From positions 80,488,815 to 80,552,814 of the forward strand of contig NC_092091.1 in NCBI RefSeq assembly GCF_045679555.1: 64,000 nucleotides of DNA. Reading direction: 5' to 3'. This DNA comes from Salvelinus alpinus. Its lineage: Eukaryota > Chordata > Actinopteri > Salmoniformes > Salmonidae. Below the pieces are notes generated by a model. That model made no database searches, was not told the origin of the DNA, and saw only the letters and a list, made by a program, of their open reading frames with translations. Every line of letters begins with the position of its first letter. Position 1 is the stretch's first letter. Below, piece by piece: positions 47,391-59,919 of the stretch. Made by a program: the position numbers and the translations under genes.

Positions 47391-48047
47391 CACAGTGTTA
47401 CCAGTACACAGCTAATGAAGAGGATGGGAACATTTAATACAGTGTTACCAGTACACAGCTAATGAAGAGGATGGGAACATTTAATACAGTGTTACCAGTA
47501 CACAGCTAATGAAGAGGATGGGAACATTTAATACAGTGTTACCAGTACACAGCTAATGAAGAGGATGGGAACATTTAATACAGTGTTACCAGTACACAGC
47601 TAATGAAGAGGATGGGAACATTTAATACAGTGTTACCAGTACACAGCTTATGAAGAGGATGGGAACATTTAATACAGTGTTACCAGTACACAGCTAATGA
47701 AGAGGATGGGAACATTTAATACAGTGTTACCAGTACACAGCTAATGAAGAGGATGGGAACATTTAATACAGTGTTACCAGTACACAGCTAATGAAGAGGA
47801 TGGAAACATTTAATACAGTGTTACCAGTACACAGCTAATGAAGAGGATGGGAACATTTAATACAGTGTTACCAGTACACAGCTAATGAAGAGGATGGGAA
47901 CATTTAATACAGTGTTACCAGTACACAGCTAATGAAGAGGATGGGAACATTTAATACTGTGTTACCAGTACACAGCTAATGAAGAGGATGGGAACATTTA
48001 ATACAGTGTTACCAGTACACAGCTTATGAAGAGAATGGAAACGTTTG
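47391..48047. repeat. 47-bp minisatellite, 14 copies
   Basis: Unit ccagtacacagctaatgaag, then aggatgggaacatttaatac and agtgtta. Anchors 47401 and 48012 lie exactly 13 x 47 bp apart. Confidence 0.96.
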
Positions 48048-48119
48048 ATCAATTCAGAAATTGTGTTCTGTTTCCTGATTGACATAATTACGCTGAAGAA
48101 ACCTATAGTACAATAGCAC

Positions 48120-48195
48120 AGCTGTCCCCTAGTGGTACAGATGGTTAATGACCTGGCAGCAGAGCTGAACATGTATGGTTCAAGTTCACATATTA
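48120..48195 (+). repeat. tRNA-like SINE head (low confidence)
   Basis: Has a box A-like tggtacagatgg and a box B-like ggttcaagttc about 45 bp apart, as in tRNA-derived SINEs. Not a functional tRNA by eye. Confidence 0.4.
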
Positions 48196-48389
48196 TTCAA
48201 CCATGTTTCTTTATTTCGTCCAGATTTATAAATCCAGTCAGAAATGCTTATTTTTCATTATCTAAATATGGCCCCAGAAGTACGCAGCCTATAAAGAGGA
48301 TGGGTGAAATGATGGTGAATTACCCAGTTACCAGTATGTCCCTGGGTTAGTAATGTCTAAGACCAAACTGAAAAAATATAAGATGTAAA

Positions 48390-49110
48390 AGAGCTTCCCT
48401 GGTGCCACAGAGGATAAAAGACTTGGCTTAAACTTCTTCAGGATCGGACCCGTTTTTTCAATTTTTGCCTAAAATAACAAACCCAAATCGAACTGCCCTG
48501 AAGCAAGGATATGCAAATTCTTGGTACCATTTGAAAGGAAACACTTTGAAGTTTGTGGAAATGTGAAAGGAATGTAGGAGAATATAACACAATAGATCTG
48601 CTAAAAGATAATACAAAGAAAAAAACAACCGTTCTTTTGTATTTTTTTTGTACCATCGTCTTTGAAATGCAAGAAAAAGGCATAATGTATTATTCCAGCC
48701 CCGCTGCAATTTAGATTTTGGCCACTAGAAGGCAGCAGTGTATGCAACGTTCAAGACTGATCAAATTAACCATTGCATTTCTGTTCATTTTTAAAAATCA
48801 AGACTGCCTAAATGTGCATTATTAGTTTATTAATAACTTTTCATGTTCAAAACTGTGTACTCTCCTCAAACAATAGCATGGTATTCTTTCACTGCAATAG
48901 CTACTGTAAATTGGACAGTGCAGTTAGATTAACAAGAATTTAAGCTTTCTGCCAATATCAGATATGTCTATGTCCTGGGAAATGTTTTTGTTACTTACAA
49001 CCTCATGCTAATTGCATTAGCCTACATTAGCTCAACGTCCGCAAGGGACCCACCAATCCTGAAGAAGTTTTAAGAACCAGACATTGCAGGTTGAAACCCC
49101 ACATGTGCAG
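48390..49110 (+). repeat. tRNA-like sequence split by a MITE
   Basis: Left part gtgccacagaggataaaaga then cttggctta; right part ttagaaccagacattgcagg then ttgaaacccc (after removal of one TTA). Joined, it has box A-like and box B-like motifs at tRNA spacing. The 639-bp MITE sits between them. Confidence 0.5.
48431..49069. mobile_element. Non-autonomous DNA transposon (MITE), 639 bp
   Basis: Terminal inverted repeats AACTTCTTCAGGATCGG and CCAATCCTGAAGAAGTT (one mismatch) are flanked by TTA at 48428-48430 and 49070-49072. A 3-bp TTA duplication fits PIF/Harbinger-type elements, but a TTAA-type family cannot be excluded. No transposase. Confidence 0.85.
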
Positions 49111-49614
49111 ATTGTTAACATATGAAGTGTAAAATAGGATAGTTTGATAAAATTATGTTAAAATGTCCTATGAATTAAATTAAAATGTTGTTTGTCTCTG
49201 TATCACCTATATTCTCTTGTAATGTACCCACACTGTTCCCACAGCTTAATTAAATGTTCTGAGAACCTTTAAATAAATCAGAAAGGCTGTTTTGGCAACA
49301 TCAAAGGAATGTTTTGTGCACCGTGATACAAACATTCTGAATGTCAGAACAACTAGACAGGTTCCCAAAACACAAACGGTCTATTGTCATATCCTCACAA
49401 TGTTCCCACAACCTAAAGAAACATTATTGGAACCTTTAAAGAACTGACCACATGTGTTCTAGGAATGTTCTTGCAACATCAGGTGAATGTTTAATACAAA
49501 CATTCTATAATAATCAGCATGACTGGACCGTTTTTGTGTTATGAGAACATTTGCTGCAACTTAACAAATGTTCTGGGAACTTTCACAGAACCAATTTAAT
49601 CCAAAATGGCACTA
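49073..49614. other. No gene seen; repeat-like
   Basis: Recurring short motifs such as gttcccacaac, aacattctg and tgagaacattt suggest an old repeat related to 46460-46800. Confidence 0.45.
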
Positions 49615-50241
49615 TTGTCAAGCCTCAGGAGAAGACCCAGATGCAGACAGTTTCGAAGTAACAAACATTTATTACAAAATCAGGGGGGTGGGCAAACGAC
49701 AGGTCACGGGCAGTCAGAGGTCAGTAGTCCAGAGCAGAGTCCGAAAAGTACAGAATGACAGGCAGGCTCAGGGCAGGCAGAGGTCAGTAATCCAGGGTGG
49801 TGTGACAAGGTACAGAACGACAGGCAGGCTCAGGGCAGGCAGAGGTCAGTAATCCAGGGTGGTGTGACAAGGTACAGAACGACAGGCAGGCTCAGGGCAG
49901 GCAGAGGTCAGTAATCCAGGGTGGTGTGACAAGGTACAGAACGACAGGCAGGCTCAGGGCAGGCAGAGGTCAGTAATCCAGGGTGGTGTGACAAGGTACA
50001 GAACGACAGGCAGGCTCAGGGTCAGAGCAGAATGGTTAAAAAACAAGAAAGCTAGAAAATAGGAGCTAGAGCCAGACAGGAGCATGGGAAAAACAGGAGG
50101 TTTGACGAAACAAAACGAACTGGCAACAGACAAACAGAGAACACAGGTATAAATACACTGGGGATAATGAGGAAGATAGGCAACACCTGGAGGGGGGTGG
50201 AGACAAGCACAAAGACAGGTGAAACAGATCAGGGTGTGACA
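49615..50241. mobile_element. LTR-like salmonid repeat with 62-bp internal tandem
   Basis: Bounded by TGTCAAGCC and GGGTGTGACA (TG...CA, inverted ends). Within it a 62-bp unit (ggtacagaacgacaggcagg, then ctcagggcaggcagaggtca) is repeated about 4.4 times with anchors 49809, 49871, 49933 and 49995. No coding region. Confidence 0.65.
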
Positions 50242-51068
<827 letters not shown>

Positions 51069-51215
51069 TTGGTACATTGAATCACAATAAAAAATTCAGT
51101 ATCGAATCTCAATACTCGTAGAATCATGGTACATATAGAATCGCAATGCTTTGATCGTATCGGCACCAAAGTATCGTGATGATATGGTATTGTGAGGTCC
51201 CTAGAAATCCCAACT
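51069..51215. mobile_element. Dispersed teleost repeat fragment
   Basis: Text caccaaagtatcgtgatgat then atggtattgtgaggtcccta resembles a short hAT-like repeat common in fish. Borders uncertain. Confidence 0.45.
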
Positions 51216-51394
51216 CTAGTGTCCCAGTCACAACAGGAAGCTCCTACAGAAACGATGGTTGGAAAAGTTCCTTTTTTTACATGTGTCTCAACACATGGAG
51301 GCATCGTGGCACAACTGCGAGTTTGATTTTCTTTTAGAGTGAGTATTGATATCAGTCGCAAGCGGTGAGAAACGTGCAGCGGAACATCTGGTAT

Positions 51395-51705
51395 ACTAGT
51401 CACTTTAATAATGTTTACATACAGTATCCTGCATTACTCATCTCATATATATATATACTGTATTCTGTTCTATCTACTGTATCTCAGTCTATGCCACTCT
51501 GATATTGCTCGTCCATATATTCATATATTCTTAATGCCATTCCTTTACTTAGATTTGTGTGTATTAGGTAGTTGTTGTGAAATTGTGAGATATTACTTGT
51601 TAGATACTGCTGCACTGTCAGAACTAGATGCATAAGTATTTCGCTACAATCCCAATAACATCTGTAAACACGTGTATGTGACAAATACAATTTGATATGA
51701 TTTGG
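51395..51705 (+). mobile_element. LINE 3' tail (L2/RSg-1 type)
   Basis: Ends aacacgtgtatgtgacaaat then acaatttgatatgatttg, the same tail type as the LINE at 17197-20006, with no coding part. Confidence 0.75.
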
Positions 51706-51818
51706 TATTTATTGAATTCGCATCGGGGACTATACAAAAAGAAACATGCGTTGTGGCGGAGGGATACTTTGAAATCAGAACAACCGTATTTCCTGTCGAT
51801 CAGATACTGAGGTATGTA

Positions 51819-51916
51819 CCAAATGGCACACTATTCCCTTTATAGTGCACTACAGCTCTATAGGCCCTGGCCAAAAGTAGTTCACGACATAGGGCATCTG
51901 GCGTGCCATTTAGGGG
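51819..51916. mobile_element. Palindromic salmonid short repeat, copy 1
   Basis: ccaaatggcacactattccc at left and gtgccattta at right are inverted, with atagtgcactac and ggccctggccaaaagtagt between. A short non-autonomous element. Confidence 0.65.
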
Positions 51917-52126
51917 GCAGACTGAGTCAGTGTTTACCATGTGAACTCAAAGTCACTGGTCCATAATCATACAGCAGGCTAATTTCTCTCTGCATCTTAA
52001 TATTATGGGGTTTGTTTATGTTCCATGCCGGAGTGAAGGTCACACTTACACAAGCACAGAGGTCACAGACAGAGGCTGATAGTGAGAGAGTGAGTGAGTT
52101 AGTGAGTGATCGAGAGAGAGACAAAG

Positions 52127-52195
52127 ACCAGAGCCCTATGGGCCGTTGTCAAAAGTACTGCTCTAAATAAGGAATAGGTTGCCATTTGGGACGTC
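52127..52195. mobile_element. Palindromic salmonid short repeat, copy 2 (half)
   Basis: accagagccctatgggcc then gtcaaaagtactgc and gaataggttgccatttggga. One arm only. Confidence 0.6.
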
Positions 52196-52214
52196 AAAAG
52201 AACATGTCGGTAAA

Positions 52215-52342
52215 CTAACCATTTTTATAGCTAACCATTTTTATAGCTAACCATTTTTATAGCTAACCATTTTTATAGCTAACCATTTTTATAGCTAACC
52301 ATTTTTATAGCTAACCATTTTTATAGCTAACCATTTTTATAA
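52215..52342. repeat. 16-bp tandem, 8 copies
   Basis: Unit ctaaccatttttatag repeated without change from 52215 to about 52342. Confidence 0.97.
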
Positions 52343-52390
52343 CTTTGTGGAGAACGCAGTTCCAGATGACGTTGTGGCGGCCCCTGTGTT

Positions 52391-53087
<697 letters not shown>

Positions 53088-53802
53088 CCCTTCACGTTGT
53101 CCTGTCATTCTGAGAACACTCAGACACACCAAGCCAGCCAGACCCTTCACGTTGTACTGTCATTCTGAGAACACTCAGACACACCAAGCCAGCCAGACCC
53201 TTCACGTTGTCCTGTCATTCTGAGAACACTCAGACACACCAAGCCAGCCAGACCCTTCACGTTGTCCTGTCATTCTGAGAACACTCAGACACACCAAGCC
53301 AGCCAGACCCTTCACGTTGTCCTGTCATTCTGAGAACACTCAGACACACCAAGCCAGCCCAACCCTTCACGTTGTCCTGTCATTCTGAGAACACTCAGAC
53401 ACACCAAGCCAGCCAGACCCTTCACGTTGTCCTGTCATTCTGAGAACACTCAGACACACCAAGCCAGCCCAACCCTTCACGTTGTACTGTCATTCTGAGA
53501 ACACTCAGACACACCAAGCCAGCCCAACCCTTCACGTTGTCCTGTCATTCTGAGAACACTCAGACACACCAAGCCAGCCCAACCCTTCACGTTGTACTGT
53601 CATTCTGAGAACACTCAGACACACCAAGCCAGCCCAACCCTTCACGTTGTACTGTCATTCTGAGAACACTCAGACACACCAAGCCAGCCCAACCCTTCAC
53701 GTTGTACTGTCATTCTGAGAACACTCAGACACACCAAGCCAGCCAGACCCTTCACGTTGTCCTGTCATTCTGAGAACACTCAGACACACCAAGCCAGCCA
53801 GA
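53088..53802. repeat. 55-bp minisatellite, 13 copies
   Basis: Unit cccttcacgttgtcctgtca, then ttctgagaacactcagacac and accaagccagccaga. Anchors 53088 and 53748 are exactly 12 x 55 bp apart. Variants: tcctg/tactg and agcccaa/agccaga. Confidence 0.96.
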
Positions 53803-54004
53803 CCCTGAGAAGACCTCCTTGAGGCTGATTAGAACGCTGTCTGATGTGTTCTACTATAGAACAGTAGAACTCCAGAAGAGCTTCTATCTACCCTTCTGTT
53901 CTACCCTTCAGTGTGTTCCATCTATCCACATAGATCACAGTCAACCTTCCTATATACGCCCTGAGATACCCTCATTAGTTCAGTAACTACAACATGGACT
54001 GTGT

Positions 54005-54086
54005 CCATCCTATTCATTATATAGTGCACTATATTTAACCAGACCTATTTGGGGCCCTGATCAACAGTAGTGCATCATTTAGGATA
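54005..54086. mobile_element. Palindromic salmonid short repeat, copy 4
   Basis: catcctattcattatatagt then gcactatatttaaccagacc and ggggccctgatcaacagtag. Confidence 0.6.
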
Positions 54087-54140
54087 TAACCATGACAATG
54101 GGGATAGACTTATTCCTGTGTCCTATCAGATGAGCTCCAC

Positions 54141-54735
54141 ACGTCATAATATAACATAGACACTGAACTTTACAGATAGAAATATCACATAGACACTGAA
54201 CTTTACAGATAGAAATATCACATAGACACTGAACTATACAGATAGTAATATAACAGACACTAAACTATACAGATAGAAATATAACAGACACTAAACTATA
54301 CAGATAGTAATATAACAGACACTAAACTATACAGATAGAAATATCACATAGACACTGAACTATACAGATAGATATATAACAGAGACACTGAACTATACAG
54401 ATAGAAATATCACATAGACACTGAACTATACAGATAGTAATATAACAGACACTAAACTATACAGATAGTAATATAACAGACACTAAACTATACAGATAGA
54501 AATATAACAGACACTAAACTATACAGATAGTAATATAACAGACACTAAACTATACAGATAGAAATATCACATAGACACTGAACTATACAGATAGATATAT
54601 AACAGAGACACTGAACTATACAGATAGATATATAACAGAGACACTGAACTATACAGATAGATATATAACAGAGACACTGAACTATACAGATAGATATATA
54701 ACAGAGACACTGAACTTTACAGATAGATATATAAC
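54141..54735. repeat. 31-33-bp minisatellite, about 19 copies
   Basis: Units of the type cactgaactatacagataga with tatataacagaga, or cactaaactatacagatagt with aatataaca. Two length classes are interleaved. Confidence 0.92.
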
Positions 54736-54799
54736 ATAGACGTACAGACAGAAATACCATAAGTAGAGCCGACAGGATTCCTTACTTTACATATCGGAT

Positions 54800-54975
54800 T
54801 TCGCTTTCTCCTGCCCTCTCTCACCCCTCCCCTCTCTCTTTCTGCCCCATCTCCTGCCCTCTCTCACCCCTCCCCTCTCTCTTTCTGCCCCATCTCCGCC
54901 TCTCTCTTTCCCCCCTCTCTCTCGCCCCCACTCTCTCTCCACCTCTCTCTCGCCCCCCCATCTCTCTCTGCTACC
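54800..54975. repeat. Pyrimidine-rich simple sequence
   Basis: A 47-bp segment (ctgccctctctcacccctcc then cctctctctttctgccccat) is present twice, then ctctctctcgcccc runs. Confidence 0.85.
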
Positions 54976-55189
54976 TGGTCTAACCCTGGTCACCACTCAT
55001 GCTCTGTCTGATGATCTTCTGGCTGGCTGGCTGGCTGGCTGGCTGTGGGGACGATCCGTTTGGACACACACCTGCTTCCAGAGCTAGTGTTCCGTAGCGT
55101 TCCATGGTATTCCGTAGTGTTCCGGAGGGTTCTGTGATGTTTCGTACATCTTGTCCCCACTGCCAAGAGGTCACAGCTGTAGCTTTGCC

Positions 55190-55345
55190 CTCCTCCTCTC
55201 CTCCTCTCTCTCCTCCTCTCCTCCTCTCCCTCCTCCTCTCCTCCTCTCCCTCCTCCTCTCCTCCTCTCCTCCTCTCTCTCCTCCTCTCCTCTCCTCCTCT
55301 CTCTCCTCCTCTCCTCTCCTCCTCTCTCTCCTCCTCTCCTCCTCT
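55190..55345. repeat. Irregular ctcctctcc repeat
   Basis: Pure pyrimidine on the plus strand, built from tcctcctctcc and tcctcctctctctcc units. Confidence 0.95.
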
Positions 55346-55386
55346 CATGATCTACTAATTTCTGTTTCAATTGCACTTGTCTGTCT

Positions 55387-55529
55387 GTCCCTCTCCTCTC
55401 CTCTCCTCTCCTCTCCTCTCCTCTCCTCTCCTCTCCTCTCCTCTCCTCTCCTCTCCTCTCCTCTCCTCTCCTCTCCTCTCCTCTCCTCTCCTCTCCTCTC
55501 CTCTCCTCTCCTCTCCTCTCCTCTCCTCT
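55387..55529. repeat. (TCTCC)n pentanucleotide, about 28 repeats
   Basis: 143 bp of perfect 5-bp units, all pyrimidine on the plus strand. Minus-strand reading EERRG is only a by-product. Confidence 0.98.
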
Positions 55530-56282
55530 GTCTCTATCTATGTGACTGTTTTGGGCCACAGCTTCCTTCCTGTATGAATCTAATATTCCTTCCTGTATGA
55601 ATCTAATAATGATTTATCCTGACTCCCAGTCAGGGCTGGACCACGAGAGGAGGAGTGGAGGAATAGTTGGAGGAGGAGAGGAGAATGAGGGGTAACAGAG
55701 GGGTGTAGAGGAGTGTAGCTGACACAGTCTGAGTGGACAATGAGACAGGAAGTGACCTCAGTCTGAACTTTAACTTTGGAGCTGTGAGATGGGACGCAAG
55801 TATGCACACATCTTGACTGGGGTGTTTGGGCTAAGAGACCCCACAGACTGCACGGTTTTAGTCATCCTATGCCACCTCAGACAAAATGTCCTGGTTGTGG
55901 GCATATTCTTAGGTCGTAAACGATTGTCGGACATCTTGGCTCATCCAGTGTGACCAAGTCTGAGTCTGCAGATGAAGTACCACAGAATGCAGCTGTAGAA
56001 TCTGTCAAAGTTCTGGCCTTGTCATAATGTTTTTGCTTTATCGTGTTGGGTGGCTGTTACAAGCCGATCCCTGAAACTAATCAATAGGAATATGGCCGGC
56101 ACTAAGTATGCACAAAATAATATGATTATTGTGAATAGTCAGATTAATTAATAGTTTGATTTAAATGTTGACATGCTGTACAAATAGAACGATTTCCCTA
56201 ATAATCTTGTTTACATAACACATGTGAAATCAGGCTACCTGATGGGACTTTGATAAATGCACAAAATCACAAAACTAAATAG
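55530..56282. other. No gene seen
   Basis: Unassigned sequence. A short direct duplicate ttccttcctgtatgaatctaa occurs at about 55563 and 55587. No exon recognised. Confidence 0.5.
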
Positions 56283-56474
56283 ATGTTCTACCATAGCGAC
56301 TATGTTATTTTGGGGAAATAGATGTTCTACCATAGCGACCATGTTATTTTGGGGAAATAGACGTTCTACCATAGCGACCATGTTATTTTGGGGAAATAGA
56401 CGTTCTACCATAGCGACCATGTTATTTTGGGGAAATAGACGTTCTACCATTGCGACCATGTTATTTTGGGGAAG
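56283..56474. repeat. 39-bp minisatellite, 5 copies
   Basis: Unit gttctaccatagcgaccatg then ttattttggggaaatagac; anchors 56285, 56324 and on. Confidence 0.95.
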
Positions 56475-56565
56475 CCGATTTGATTCTGAGTTCAGACATA
56501 TAAAGTTAATATGTAAAAACTATTTCTAAGATGCATACTGTCAGTTTTTCCCAACTCACTTCACA

Positions 56566-58190
56566 CGCTCATCAGCATAGACAGAGGCTGGCGCTGCTGG
56601 TGTTGACACTCGCTCATCAGCATAGACAGAGGCTGGCGCTGCTGGTGTTGACACTCGCTCATCAGCATAGACAGAGGCTGGCGCTGCTGGTGTTGACACT
56701 CGCTCATCAGTATAGACAGAGGCTGGCGCTGCTGGTGTTGACACACGCTCATCAGTATAGACAGAGGCTGGCGCTGCTGGTGTTGACACACGCTCATCAG
56801 TATAGACAGAGGCTGGCGCTGCTGGTGTTGACACTCGCTCATCAGTATAGACAGAGGCTGGCGCTGCTGGTGTTGACACTCGCTCATCAGTATAGACAGA
56901 GGCTGGCGCTGCTGGTGTTGACACACGCTCATCAGCATAGACAGAGGCTGGCGCTGCTGGTGTTGACACACGCTCATCAGCATAGACAGAGGCTGGCGCT
57001 GCTGGTGTTGACACTCGCTCATCAGTATAGACAGAGGCTGGCGCTGCTGGTGTTGACACTCGCTCATCAGTATAGACAGAGGCTGGCGTTGCTGGTGTTG
57101 ACACACGCTCATCAGCATAGACAGAGGCTGGCGTTGCTGGTGTTGACACACGCTCATCAGTATAGACAGAGGCTGGCGCTGCTGGTGTTGACACTCGCTC
57201 ATCAGTATAGACAGAGGCTGGCGCTGCTGGTGTTGACACTCGCTCATCAGTATAGACAGAGGCTGGCGCTGCTGGTGTTGACACACGCTCATCAGCATAG
57301 ACAGAGGCTGGTGTTGACACACGCTCATCAGCATAGACAGAGGCTGGTGTTGACACACGCTCATCAGCATAGACAGAGGCTGGTGTTGACACTCGCTCAT
57401 CAGTATAGACAGAGGCTGGTGTTGACACTCGCTCATCAGTATAGACAGAGGCTGGCGCTGCTGGTGTTGACACTCGCTCATCAGTATAGACAGAGGCTGG
57501 CGCTGCTGGTGTTGACACTCGCTCATCAGCATAGACAGAGGCTGGCGCTGCTGGTGTTGACACACGCTCATCAGTATAGACAGAGGCTGGCGCTGCTGGT
57601 GTTGACACACGCTCATCAGCATAGACAGAGGCTGGCGCTGCTGGTGTTGACACACGCTCATCAGCATAGACAGAGGCTGGCGCTGCTGGTGTTGACACTC
57701 GCTCATCAGCATAGACAGAGGCTGGTGTTGACACTCGCTCATCAGTATAGACAGAGGCTGGCGCTGCTGGTGTTGACACACGCTCATCAGCATAGACAGA
57801 GGCTGGCGCTGCTGGTGTTGACACACGCTCATCAGTATAGACAGAGGCTGGCGCTGCTGGTGTTGACACACTCTCATCAGCATAGACAGAGGCTGGCGCT
57901 GCTGGTGTTGACACACGCTCATCAGCATAGACAGAGGCTGGCGCTGCTGGTGTTGACACACGCTCATCAGTATAGACAGAGGCTGGCGCTGCTGGTGTTG
58001 ACACACGCTCATCAGTATAGACAGAGGCTGGCGCTGCTGGTGTTGACACACGCTCATCAGTATAGACAGAGGCTGGCGCTGCTGGTGTTGACACACGCTC
58101 ATCAGTATAGACAGAGGCTGGCGCTGCTGGTGGTGACACACGCTCATCAGCATAGACAGAGGCTGGCGTTGCTGGTGTTGACACACGCTC
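56566..58190. repeat. 45-bp minisatellite, 37 units, open on both strands
   Basis: Unit cgctcatcagcatagacaga, then ggctggcgctgctggtgttg and acaca. The distance 56566-58186 equals 32 x 45 plus 5 x 36 bp; the short units lack cgctgctgg. Plus-strand reading gives repeats of HQYRQRLALLVLTLA and minus-strand STPAAPASVYTDERV for over 540 codons each. Variation is synonymous at only one of three variable sites in either frame, so no coding selection is seen. Confidence 0.96.
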
Positions 58191-58340
58191 ATATCAAATA
58201 CCACGCTGCAGTTGACGTAGCCTCGCAAGCCAATCTCTAAACATGACAAATCTGAAACAAATCGTACAATCTTGCCAAATTCATATCAATATTTTTATTT
58301 GGTAACGTCGCACTGTGTGACGTGATAATCGTATCTGGGT

Positions 58341-58735
58341 TTGGCGGATGCCAGGAGAACACTAGTCCCCGCAGCAATGTTCCAACATCTGGTTGAAAGC
58401 CTTCCCAGAAGACTGGAGGCTGTTACAGCAGCAATGTTCCATTATCTAGTTGAAAGCCTTCCCAGAAGAGTGGAGGCTGTTACAGCAGCAATGTTCCATC
58501 ATCTAGTGGAAAGCCTTCCCAGAAGAGTGGAGGCTGTTACAGCAGCAATGTTCCATCATCTAGTGGAAAGCCTTCCCAGAAGAGTGGAGGCTGTTACAGC
58601 AGCAATGTTCCATCATCTAGTGGAAAGCCTTCCCAGAAGAGTGGAGGCTGTTACAGCAGCAAAGGGGGGAACCAACTCCATATTAATGCCCATGATTTTG
58701 GAATGAGACGTTGGACAAGCAGGAACATACTGTTG
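58341..58735 (+). mobile_element. Tc1-like transposase C-terminus and tail remnant
   Basis: The text MFQHLVESLPRRLEAVTAA, then AAKGG and ctccatattaatgcccatga ttttggaatgag fits the C-terminus and 3' flank of a Tc1-like transposase. Five tandem copies of the VESLPRRVEAVTAAMFHH unit replace the single native one. The upstream transposase is absent. Confidence 0.7.
58371..58655. repeat. 57-bp minisatellite, exactly 5 copies, from a transposase C-terminus
   Basis: Unit gcagcaatgttccatcatct, then agtggaaagccttcccagaa. Anchors 58371 and 58656 are 5 x 57 apart. 57 bp is 19 codons, so the frame is kept. Confidence 0.95.
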
Positions 58736-59296
58736 GTCATGCAGGGTATGTTGATCACTCCCTGACTGGAGCAGGAACATCCTGTTGGTCATGCAGGGTA
58801 TGTTGATCACTCCCTGACTGGAGCAGGAACATCCTGTTGGTCATGCAGGGGATGTTGCTCACTTCCTGACTAGAGCAGGAACATACTGTTGGTCATGCAG
58901 GGTATGTTGCTCACTTCCTGACTGGAGCAGGAACATACTGTTGGTCATGCAGGGTATGTTGCTCACTCCCTGACTGGAGCAGGAACATACTGTTGGTCAT
59001 GCAGGGTATGTTGCTCACTTCCTGACTGGAGCAGGAACATACTGTTGGTCATGCAGGGTATGTTGCTCACTTCCTGACTGGAGCAGGAACATCCTGTTGG
59101 TCATGCAGGGTATGTTGCTCACTTCCTGACTGGAGCAGGAACATACTGTTGGTCATGCAGGGTATGTTGCTCACTTCCTGACTGGAGCAGGAACATACTG
59201 TTGGTCATGCAGGGTATGTTGCTCACTTCCTGACTGGAGCAGGAACATACTGTTGGTCATGCAGGGTATGTTGCTCACTTCCTGACTGGAGCAGGA
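58719..59296. repeat. 52-bp minisatellite, 11 copies, from a transposon end
   Basis: Unit gcaggaacatactgttggtc, then atgcagggtatgttgctcac. Anchors 58719 and 59291 are exactly 11 x 52 apart. The first unit overlaps the expected Tc1 terminal sequence (catactttTGGTCATG-like). Confidence 0.95.
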
Positions 59297-59365
59297 GGAA
59301 ACAGGAGCACTACTTCTCAGCTGTGATCCTCACTATACGAGCAACTCCATTTAGCATGAGGCATC

Positions 59366-59529
59366 GGCTCTGGTTATAAGTAGTGCACTATATAGAGGGA
59401 ATTGTGTTTTTTTGGGCTTTGTGACTCTTATTAAAAGTTGTGCACTACCTAGGGAATAGGGTGTGATTTAAGCCATAGCCTCTGGTCAAAGGTAGTGAAC
59501 TATGGAGTGAATAGGATGTCATTTAGGAT
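59366..59529. mobile_element. Palindromic salmonid short repeat, copy 5 (two arms)
   Basis: agtagtgcactatatagagg, then agttgtgcactacctaggga and tctggtcaaaggtagtgaac. Confidence 0.6.
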
Positions 59530-59727
59530 TAACACACTTTCATTCATTCCAGGAAGCACAGGGAGCTGTTCCTATAAACTACAGTCCAAAATATGAAGGG
59601 AGGGAAATAACATAACAACCCCCCCCCACCCACCCACACACACACACACACACACAAAGGCACAAACACATGATATAAGGGCACACACTCACACACACAC
59701 ACAAAGGCACAAACACATGACATAAGG

Positions 59728-59855
<128 letters not shown>

Positions 59856-59919
59856 GGAGCTCAGGTGTAACATGACAGTCACCAAACCCTTGGGTTGCTC
59901 TCCTGCACCTGCTCTCTTC

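Noticed and set aside
48120-48195. Functional tRNA gene
   Set aside because: Box A and box B are imperfect and no clear acceptor-stem pairing was found; a tRNA-derived SINE head is more likely.
54980-55180. Exon candidate in the non-repetitive patch beside the CT-rich DNA
   Set aside because: Contains small internal repeats (gtgttccgtagcgttcc) and no recognisable protein or paired splice sites.
54980-55600. Glu/Arg/Gly-rich frame on the minus strand
   Set aside because: Translation of the ctcctctcc and TCTCC repeats; no gene structure around it.
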